This document shows positions 58,221-64,000 of a DNA stretch of 64,000 nucleotides, piece after piece (position 1 is the stretch's first letter; each line of letters starts with the position of its first letter). The DNA is from Streptomyces sp. NBC_00683. Its GTDB lineage: Bacteria > Actinomycetota > Actinomycetes > Streptomycetales > Streptomycetaceae. The stretch covers positions 5,270,001-5,334,000 of the forward strand of contig NZ_CP109013.1 in NCBI RefSeq assembly GCF_036226745.1. The letters are read 5' to 3'. The translations under genes and the position numbers were made by a program. The notes under the pieces were generated by a model. The model was not told the DNA's origin. It ran no database searches and saw nothing but the letters and a program-made list of their open reading frames with translations.

Positions 58221-60553
58221 GCAACGACGCAGCCACCGCGACCAGCACCACCCGCACGAACCCCCCGCCGACCGAGGGAACCGGTCAGGACGAGGAAGTC
58301 CCCGCGCTCGGCCTGGGCGCGTCGCTCCCGCCCGCCGACGCCCGCGCCAAGACCGAAGGCACGTTCCCGTACGCGGCCGACCTCTGGGCGGAGGGCCTGC
58401 TGTGGGCGGCTGTGCTGCGTTCCCCGCACCCCCATGCGCGCATCCTGTCGATCGACACCTCGGCCGCCGCCGAGATGCCGGGCGTACGCGCCGTCGTCAC
58501 CCATGAGGACATCCCCGGCGACGGGGCGTACGGCCGCAGTGTCGTCGACCGCCCCGTCTTCGCCTCCGAGCTGGTACGCCACCACGGCGAGTCGATCGCC
58601 GCGGTCGCCGCCGACCATCCCGACACCGCCCGCCTGGCCGCGGCGGCGATCGCCGTCGAGTACGAGGTGCTCGAACCGGTCACCGACCCGGAGAAGGCCT
58701 TCGCGGCCGAACCGCTCCACCCCGACGGCAACCTCATCCGCCACATCCCGCTGCGCTACGGCGACCCGGACACGGTGGGCGAGGTCATCGTCGAGGGCCT
58801 GTACCGCATCGGCCGTCAGGACCCCGCCCCGATCGGGGCCGAGGCCGGACTCGCGGTGCCCCGCCCCGACGGCGGCGTGGAGCTGTACACGGCGTCCACC
58901 GACCCGCACACCGACCGCGACCTCGCCGCCGCCTGCTTCGGCCTGGAGCCCGACCGGGTCAAGGTCGTCGTCACCGGCGTCCCCGGGGCGACCGGCGACC
59001 GGGAGGACCCGGGCTTCCAGATCCCGCTCGGCCTGCTCGCCCTGCGCACCGGCTGCCCGGTCAAACTGGCCGCTACGCGCGAGGAGTCCTTCCTCGGCCA
59101 CGCCCACCGCCACCCGACGCTGCTGCGCTACCGCCACCACGCGGACGCCGAGGGCAGACTGGTCAAGGTCGAGGCCCAGATCCTCCTGGACGCCGGCGCG
59201 TACGCCGACTCCTCGTCCGAATCGCTGGCCGCCGCGGTGGCCTTCGCATGCGGCCCGTACGTCGTTCCGCACGCCTTCATCGAGGGCTGGGCGGTCCGTA
59301 CGAACAACCCGCCCTCCGGCCATGTGCGCGGCGAGGGCGCGATGCAGGTCTGCGCGGCCTACGAGGGCCAGATGGACAAGCTGGCGGCGAAACTGGGCAT
59401 CGACCCGGCCGAACTCCGCCTCCGCAACGCCCTGTCCACCGGCGACATCCTTCCCACCAGCCAGACCGTGACGTGCCCGGCCCCGGTGGCGGAACTGCTC
59501 CGCGAGGTCCGGGACTTCCCGCTCCCCGCGCTCCCGAAGGACGCCCCGGAGGACGACTGGCTGCTCCCGGGCGGCCCCGAGGGCGCGGGGGAGCCCGGAG
59601 CCGTACGCCGCGGAGTCGGCTACGCGCTCGGCATGGTCCACATGCTCGGCGCCGAGGGCACGGACGAGGTCTCCACGGCCACCGTCCGGGTCCACGACGG
59701 CGTCGCCACGGTCATCTGCGCTGCCGTCGAAACCGGCCAGGGCTTCACCACGCTCGCCCGCCAGATCGTCCAGGAGACCCTGGGCATCGAAGAGGTCCAC
59801 GTGGCGGCGGTGGACACCGACCAGCCCCCCGCGGGCCCGGCGACGCACGGCCGCCACACCTGGGTCTCCGGCGGTGCGGTGGAGCGCGCGGCCAAGATGG
59901 TCCGCACCCAGCTCCTCCAGCCCCTGGCGCACAAGTTCGGCATGTCCACGGAGCTCCTCCAGATCGCCGACGGCAAGATCACCTCGTACGACGGTGTGCT
60001 CTCCACGACGGTCATGGAGGCCATGGACGGCAAGGAACTCTGGGCCACGGCCCAGTGCCGCCCGCACCCCACCGAACCCCTGGACGGTTCGGGCCAGGGA
60101 GACGCCTTCGTCGGCCTGGCGTTCTGCGCGGTCCGCGCGGTCGTCGACGTCGACATCGAGCTCGGCTCGATCCGTGTCGTCGAGATGGCGGTCGCCCAGG
60201 ACGTCGGCCGGGTCCTCAACCCGTCCCAGCTGGCGACCCGTATCGAGGCCGGAGTCACCCAGGGCATCGGCGCGGCCCTCACGGAGAACCTCCGTACGGC
60301 CCGCGGCCTCATTCGTCACCCGGACCTCACGGGGTACGCGCTTCCGACGTCCCTGGACGCCCCGGACATTCGCATCGTGAAGCTGATCGAGGAACGCGAC
60401 GTGGTTGCCCCCTTCGGCGCCAAAGCGGCCTCGGCGGTACCTGTGGTGACGTCCCCCGCAGCGGTGGCCGCGGCCGTCCGCGCGGCCACGGGCCGCCCGG
60501 TCAACCGCCTCCCGATCCGCCCGCAGGCGGCGGTGGCCACCCCCAAGTCCTGA
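58217..60553 (+). CDS. Xanthine dehydrogenase-like molybdopterin-binding subunit, atypical active site
   Basis: 778 residues from a GTG at 58217 with AAGGAGG seven bases upstream. The Ald_Xan_dh_C entry domain (KTEGTFPYAADLWAEGLLWA, AAVLRSPHPHARILSIDTSA) and the MoCoBD domain are recognisable (VKLAATREESFLGHAHRHPT, HVRGEGAMQVCAAYEGQMDK). The canonical GGGFGGKE loop is replaced by VPGATGDREDPGF. The GxxGxGE segment that carries the catalytic Glu in xanthine dehydrogenases reads GAKAASAVPVV, with Ala where Glu is expected. It would be the large subunit of the complex encoded at 55700-60553, but the chemistry it performs is uncertain. Confidence 0.85.
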   Translation: MSNDAATATSTTRTNPPPTEGTGQDEEVPALGLGASLPPADARAKTEGTFPYAADLWAEGLLWAAVLRSPHPHARILSIDTSAAAEMPGVRAVVTHEDIPGDGAYGRSVVDRPVFASELVRHHGESIAAVAADHPDTARLAAAAIAVEYEVLEPVTDPEKAFAAEPLHPDGNLIRHIPLRYGDPDTVGEVIVEGLYRIGRQDPAPIGAEAGLAVPRPDGGVELYTASTDPHTDRDLAAACFGLEPDRVKVVVTGVPGATGDREDPGFQIPLGLLALRTGCPVKLAATREESFLGHAHRHPTLLRYRHHADAEGRLVKVEAQILLDAGAYADSSSESLAAAVAFACGPYVVPHAFIEGWAVRTNNPPSGHVRGEGAMQVCAAYEGQMDKLAAKLGIDPAELRLRNALSTGDILPTSQTVTCPAPVAELLREVRDFPLPALPKDAPEDDWLLPGGPEGAGEPGAVRRGVGYALGMVHMLGAEGTDEVSTATVRVHDGVATVICAAVETGQGFTTLARQIVQETLGIEEVHVAAVDTDQPPAGPATHGRHTWVSGGAVERAAKMVRTQLLQPLAHKFGMSTELLQIADGKITSYDGVLSTTVMEAMDGKELWATAQCRPHPTEPLDGSGQGDAFVGLAFCAVRAVVDVDIELGSIRVVEMAVAQDVGRVLNPSQLATRIEAGVTQGIGAALTENLRTARGLIRHPDLTGYALPTSLDAPDIRIVKLIEERDVVAPFGAKAASAVPVVTSPAAVAAAVRAATGRPVNRLPIRPQAAVATPKS

Positions 60554-60572
60554 TCCGGCGGCGCCTGCCGTC

Positions 60573-61130
60573 TCAGCAGGCGCCGTCGTCGACGGTGGCG
60601 GTCAGGTCGTACTCGGGGATGGAGCCGCTGCTGCCGTCCGCTCCGGGGACGAAGATTCCGCCCTGTGCGGACTTCTCCTCCGTGACGTGCATGCAGAAGG
60701 CGGTGCCGGCGCCGTCCGCGGATATCTCGTAGTCGTGCCCGCCCCCGGCCCGTTCCACGGAGATGCGGTACGAGGGCCCCTGGCCCTCACCCGCCCTCGT
60801 GACGTCCGCCTCGATCAGCGAGGCGTAGCCGTCCGACGGGTCGCGGCGCGTCTGTGGTTCGGCGGCGAGGGACTCGGCCGCGCTCTCGGCGGCCTCCCGT
60901 ACCTCGCTCGCGCTCCAGGAACCCTTGTCGATTGCGGCCTGGGCCGAACAGCCGCCGAAGACGAACACCCCGGCGACCCCGAACGCGGCGACCCGCCCGA
61001 ACGCGAGCGCCCCGTCCGACGGCTGCCGCGCCGCCTGCGGCCGGGCCCGCCAGTACAGCCGGTACGGGCCGACCAGAGCGACGACGAGAAACGCCGCGGC
61101 CGTGACGAACGAGAAGACGACGACACCCAT
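60573..61130 (-). CDS. Two-helix membrane protein of unknown function
   Basis: 185 residues from an ATG at 61130 with GGAGTGC upstream. Two hydrophobic segments (VVVFSFVTAAAFLVVALVG and LAFGRVAAFGVAGVFVFGGC) are near the N-terminus. The remaining ~125 residues are outside and acidic, with RISVERAGGGHDYEISADGA and two cysteines, one at the very end. The VFGGCSAQ could be a lipobox-like site but follows a second helix. I recognise no family. It converges on the molybdopterin gene and is next to tRNA-Cys. Confidence 0.7.
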   Translation of the reverse strand: MGVVVFSFVTAAAFLVVALVGPYRLYWRARPQAARQPSDGALAFGRVAAFGVAGVFVFGGCSAQAAIDKGSWSASEVREAAESAAESLAAEPQTRRDPSDGYASLIEADVTRAGEGQGPSYRISVERAGGGHDYEISADGAGTAFCMHVTEEKSAQGGIFVPGADGSSGSIPEYDLTATVDDGAC

Positions 61131-61203
61131 GCACGCACTCCGAACCCGGCAGGACAAGGCCCCAGATCGTACGCTCCGGCCCGGGGGCAACCGTGCGCAC
61201 ACA

Positions 61204-61240
61204 GGAACGGCCGCCCCCGCACCATGGGGGCGGCCGTTCC
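61204..61240 (-). terminator. 15-bp perfect hairpin downstream of tRNA-Cys
   Basis: GGAACGGCCGCCCCC at 61204-61218 pairs perfectly with GGGGGCGGCCGTTCC at 61226-61240. It lies 18 bases past the tRNA-Cys CCA on the minus strand, so it should end the tRNA transcript. Confidence 0.8.
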
Positions 61241-61257
61241 CTTTCGGGTTCTCCCGC

Positions 61258-61332
61258 TGGAGGCCGTGACCGGAATCGAACCGGTGTAACTCGAGTTGCA
61301 GTCGAGCCCCTAAACCACTCGGGCACACGGCC
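61258..61332 (-). tRNA. tRNA-Cys (GCA)
   Basis: On the minus strand the gene begins GGCCGTGTGCCCGAGTGG and ends GGTTCGATTCCGGTC, CACGGCC, T and an encoded CCA. The acceptor arms GGCCGTG and CACGGCC pair fully, the anticodon stem CTCGA/TCGAG closes CTGCAAC-type bases, and the anticodon GCA (61297-61299 on the complementary strand) reads UGC/UGU cysteine codons. Confidence 0.96.
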
Positions 61333-61508
61333 ATGTGCCTCTTCTTCGTTCCGGTGTCGACGTTAGGCGCGGGACGCACGGGCCTCAAGGGTGTCGGCCC
61401 CGCTGCAACGCGACTGCCATACCGCGTTCATGTTCCGCGGGCGGTCCTACGACCAAGGGACGAGGGGGACCCCGCCCACCGACAGGGTCCAATTGATTGT
61501 TTGCCCCT

Positions 61509-61514
61509 TACTCT
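61509..61514 (+). promoter_or_regulatory. -10 box TACTCT before the MFS gene
   Basis: TACTCT ends seven bases before the ATG at 61522, again the leaderless spacing. TTGATT at 61493-61498 is too close to serve as its -35. Confidence 0.5.
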
Positions 61515-61521
61515 TGGCTCC

Positions 61522-62988
61522 ATGAGCGCCCTGGAACCGCGTGACGCCGACGTCACGATCCCCTTCGAAGACACCGTCGACGCCGCCCCGCCGGAGGGCG
61601 TGCTGGGCCGGACCCACCGGGCGCTCAGCATCGGCATCGTCTCGGTCGTGCTGCTGATCGCCTTCGAGGCGACCGCCGTCGGCACCGCGATGCCGGTCGC
61701 CGCCCGTGAGCTGCACGGCATTCCGCTGTACGCGTTCGCGTTCTCCGCGTACTTCACGACCAGTCTCTTCGCCATGGTGCTCTCCGGGCAGTGGGCCGAC
61801 CGGCGTGGACCGCTCGCGCCGCTCGCCACCGGGATCGGTGCCTTCGGGGCCGGGCTGCTGCTCTCCGGGACGGCCGGGAGCATGTGGATGTTCATCCTGG
61901 GCCGGGCCGTCCAGGGCGTCGGCGGCGGGCTCGTGATCGTGGCGCTGTACGTCGTCATCGGGCGGGCCTACCCGGAACGGATCCGCCCGGCGATCATGGC
62001 CGCGTTCTCGGCCGCCTGGATCGTCCCGTCCGTCGTCGGACCGCTCGCGTCGGGGACGGTGACCGAGCACCTGGGCTGGCGCTGGGTATTCGTCGGGATC
62101 CCGGTGCTCATCGTGCTGCCGCTGGGCCTGGCGCTGCCCGCGATTCGGCGGATGGCGGCCGGGCCCACGGACGCCGCGGCGGGGGCCGAGCCGTTCGACG
62201 GGCGGCGTATCCGGCTCGCGCTGGGGATCTCGCTGGGTGCGGGGCTGCTCCAGTTCGCCGGGCAGGAGCTGCGCTGGCTCTCGCTCGTCCCTGCCGTGGC
62301 CGGTGCCGCGCTGCTCGTACCCGCCGTGCGCGGGCTGCTGCCCCGGGGGACGATGCGGGCCGCGCGGGGGCTGCCCGCCGTGATCCTGCTGCGCGGGGTG
62401 TCGGCCGGGTCGTTCATCGCCGCCGAGTCCTTCGTACCCCTGATGCTGGTGACCCAGCGCGGGATGTCCCCGACGATGGCCGGGCTGTCGCTCGCGGCCG
62501 GGGGGCTGACATGGGCGCTCGGCTCGTACGTGCTGGCCCGGCCCCGCCTGGAGGCGCGCAGGGAGTCCCTGATGGTCGTGGGCATGGTCCTCGTCGCCGT
62601 GGCGATCGCGGCGGCGCCGACCGTGCTGATCGAGTCGGTGCCGGTCTGGATCGTGGCCGTGGCGTGGGCCGTCGGGTGCTTCGGCATGGGCATGGTGATC
62701 GCGTCGACGAGCGTGCTGCTGCTGAAGCTGTCGGCCCCGCAGGAGGCGGGCGGCAACTCCGCCGCCCTGCAGATCTCGGACGGGCTGTCGAACGTGCTGC
62801 TGCTCGCCGGCGGCGGTGCGGCGTTCGCCGCGCTCGGCGGCGGCGCGGTGGGGGCGGCCGCGCACGGTGCGGTGGGGAGCGGGACCGCCGGATCGCACCC
62901 GGGGGCGTTCGCGGCGGTGTTCCTGCCGATGGCGGGGGTTGCGCTGGTGGGGGCGTGGGTGGCCACGCGGGTGCGGACGGACGCGTAG
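61522..62988 (+). CDS. MFS transporter (14-TM drug-efflux type)
   Basis: 488 residues. MFS motif A is seen in SGQWADRRGPLAPL and a motif-C-like AFSAAWIVPSVVGPLASGTV in helix 5. Helices include GIVSVVLLIAFEATAVGTAM, GRAVQGVGGGLVIVALYVVI, GSFIAAESFVPLMLVTQRGM and AVAWAVGCFGMGMVIASTSV. The layout resembles the EmrB/QacA (DHA2) group or a related actinobacterial set. No local regulator or partner pump is present, so the substrate is unknown. Start ATG 61522 follows a TACTCT box. Confidence 0.88.
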   Translation: MSALEPRDADVTIPFEDTVDAAPPEGVLGRTHRALSIGIVSVVLLIAFEATAVGTAMPVAARELHGIPLYAFAFSAYFTTSLFAMVLSGQWADRRGPLAPLATGIGAFGAGLLLSGTAGSMWMFILGRAVQGVGGGLVIVALYVVIGRAYPERIRPAIMAAFSAAWIVPSVVGPLASGTVTEHLGWRWVFVGIPVLIVLPLGLALPAIRRMAAGPTDAAAGAEPFDGRRIRLALGISLGAGLLQFAGQELRWLSLVPAVAGAALLVPAVRGLLPRGTMRAARGLPAVILLRGVSAGSFIAAESFVPLMLVTQRGMSPTMAGLSLAAGGLTWALGSYVLARPRLEARRESLMVVGMVLVAVAIAAAPTVLIESVPVWIVAVAWAVGCFGMGMVIASTSVLLLKLSAPQEAGGNSAALQISDGLSNVLLLAGGGAAFAALGGGAVGAAAHGAVGSGTAGSHPGAFAAVFLPMAGVALVGAWVATRVRTDA

Positions 62989-63047
62989 CACCGTGGGGGA
63001 GCAGCCGCCCGGGTTCGCCAGGTGCTCGTGTTCTGTGAAGCGGGTCT

Positions 63048-63069
63048 CAGCCGTGCCGAACCACGGCTG
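63048..63069 (+). terminator. 8-bp hairpin after the MFS gene
   Basis: CAGCCGTG at 63048-63055 pairs with CACGGCTG at 63062-63069 around six bases, 60 bases past the MFS stop. Confidence 0.55.
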
Positions 63070-63099
63070 ATTCGTACGGGGTTCCGCGCCGCCCGCCGG

Positions 63100-63105
63100 T
63101 AGGGT
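63100..63105 (+). promoter_or_regulatory. -10 box TAGGGT for the helicase gene
   Basis: TAGGGT lies about 97 bases upstream of the GTG at 63202. No clear -35 is present. The rest of the 213-base gap holds only the MFS hairpin. Confidence 0.4.
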
Positions 63106-63201
63106 GGCCCGGTTGTCGTATTGCTTACGAGCCGTTCCGGCCCGTAGGGACAGCACGCAAGGACAGCGCCACACGTACCCGAGTGCCCCGAACCGGAGAC
63201 C

Positions 63202-64000
63202 GTGACTACTACCGCCTCCCACCACCTCTCACCCGCCTTTCCCGGCCGCGCCCCCTGGGGTACGGCCGGCAAGCTGCGAGCCTGGCAGCAGGGCGCCATG
63301 GAGAGGTACATCCAGGACCAGCCGCGCGACTTCCTCGCCGTCGCGACCCCCGGCGCGGGGAAGACCACCTTCGCGCTGACCCTCGCGTCATGGCTGCTGC
63401 ACCACCATGTCGTGCAGCAGATCACCGTCGTCGCGCCCACCGAGCACCTCAAGAAGCAGTGGGCGGAGGCCGCGGCGCGCATAGGCATCAAGCTCGACCC
63501 CGACTACAGCGCCGGGCCCGTGAGCAAGGAGTACCACGGGGTCGCTGTCACGTACGCGGGAGTCGGCGTGCGTCCGATGCTGCACCGCAACCGGTGCGAG
63601 CAGCGCAAGACGCTCGTGATCCTCGACGAGATCCACCACGCCGGTGACTCGAAGTCCTGGGGCGAGGCGTGCCAGGAGGCGTTCGACCCGGCGACCCGGC
63701 GGCTCGCGCTCACCGGTACGCCGTTCCGGTCGGACACCAACCCGATCCCCTTCGTGGCGTACGAGGAGGGCAACGACGGCATCCGGCGGTCCTCGGCCGA
63801 CTACACGTACGGCTACGGCAACGCGCTCGCCGACGGCGTCGTCCGGCCCGTGATCTTCCTCAGCTACAGCGGCAACATGCGGTGGCGCACCAAGGCCGGT
63901 GACGAGATCGCCGCCCGGCTCGGCGAGCCGATGACCAAGGACGCCATCGGGCAGGCCTGGCGCACCGCGCTGGCGCCCACCGGCGACTGGATCCCCAATG
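63202..64000 (+). CDS. DEAD/DEAH-box superfamily-2 helicase, N-terminal part (partial)
   Basis: The frame opens at GTG 63202 and is still open at the end of the window (266 codons seen). Superfamily-2 motifs appear in order: Q-like LRAWQQGAMERYIQDQPRDF, Walker A ATPGAGKTTFALTLASWLL, VVAPTEHLKKQWAEAAARIG (Ia), VILDEIHHAGDSKSWGEACQ (DEIH box) and LALTGTPFRSDTNPIPFVAY (motif III). The layout is that of the restriction-enzyme/RadD-like helicase group, not an RNA DEAD helicase with a DEAD box proper. The second RecA domain lies beyond the window. Confidence 0.88.
   Translation, partial: MTTTASHHLSPAFPGRAPWGTAGKLRAWQQGAMERYIQDQPRDFLAVATPGAGKTTFALTLASWLLHHHVVQQITVVAPTEHLKKQWAEAAARIGIKLDPDYSAGPVSKEYHGVAVTYAGVGVRPMLHRNRCEQRKTLVILDEIHHAGDSKSWGEACQEAFDPATRRLALTGTPFRSDTNPIPFVAYEEGNDGIRRSSADYTYGYGNALADGVVRPVIFLSYSGNMRWRTKAGDEIAARLGEPMTKDAIGQAWRTALAPTGDWIPN

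Noticed and set aside
60573..61388. 271-codon version of the two-helix membrane protein
   Set aside because: The extra N-terminus would be coded across the tRNA-Cys gene; ATG 61130 has a ribosome site.

Overview
The window is chromosomal DNA of a Streptomyces or a very close actinomycete. Support comes from the very high G+C with G/C-ending codons, frequent GTG and TTG starts, several start codons placed 6-8 bases after a TANNNT -10 box (leaderless style), a FtsE/FtsX/S41-peptidase/SmpB/tmRNA block, an ECF sigma/anti-sigma pair, actinobacterial Ser/Thr kinases and a LAxTG-type sorting signal. From memory, the gene order resembles the part of the S. coelicolor core chromosome carrying pkaA/pkaB-like kinases, prfB, ftsEX, smpB, matAB, narK/nnaR, sigU and a HU gene. 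I could not check this by alignment.

Layout. 1-11.7 kb is a cell-wall glycopolymer cluster. It has the tail of one CDP-glycerol glycerophosphotransferase, two methyltransferases, three large proteins that join a GT2-type domain to a glycerophosphotransferase, and one GT4 glycosyltransferase. 11.9-15.5 kb (minus) is a sugar ABC operon whose first permease carries an unusual extracytoplasmic insert. 15.8-22.6 kb holds a large FHA/FtsK-like ATPase gene divergent from two Ser/Thr kinase genes. 22.7-29.6 kb holds prfB, a repeat-rich wall-anchored Gly/Asp protein, ftsE, ftsX, an S41 peptidase, smpB and ssrA, i.e. translation termination and rescue next to cell division. 29.6-31.9 kb is a divergent MFS/LysR pair. 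32.0-36.3 kb is a three-gene exopolysaccharide operon centred on a deacetylase-GT2 fusion (MatB-like). 36.5-39.1 kb is a nitrate transporter and an NnaR-like HemD/winged-helix regulator behind a GlnR-type site.

39.1-40.9 kb has two convergent overlapping GNAT genes and a CGNR zinc-finger gene. 41.0-44.9 kb has the ECF sigma factor, its zinc anti-sigma factor and a HelD-type helicase. 45.0-45.2 kb is a probable structured small RNA with its own promoter and terminator. 45.4-50.4 kb has malic enzyme, HU, MurA (minus), a YqgE/AlgH protein and a DUF3039 protein. 50.6-55.5 kb is a sugar ABC operon ending in a cytoplasmic GH20 hexosaminidase, preceded by a near-consensus DasR (dre) site, so it is probably a chito-oligosaccharide uptake unit. 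55.7-60.6 kb encodes a three-subunit xanthine-dehydrogenase-like complex that is atypical in two subunits and has a 32-codon ORF between the 2Fe-2S and molybdopterin genes. 60.6-64.0 kb has a small membrane protein gene, tRNA-Cys, an MFS gene and the start of a DEAD/DEAH helicase that runs off the end.

The least explained elements are the small RNA at 45.02-45.17 kb, the coupled mini-ORF at 58122-58220, the molybdopterin subunit with altered active-site motifs, and the tandem-repeat sortase substrate at 24.1-25.0 kb.
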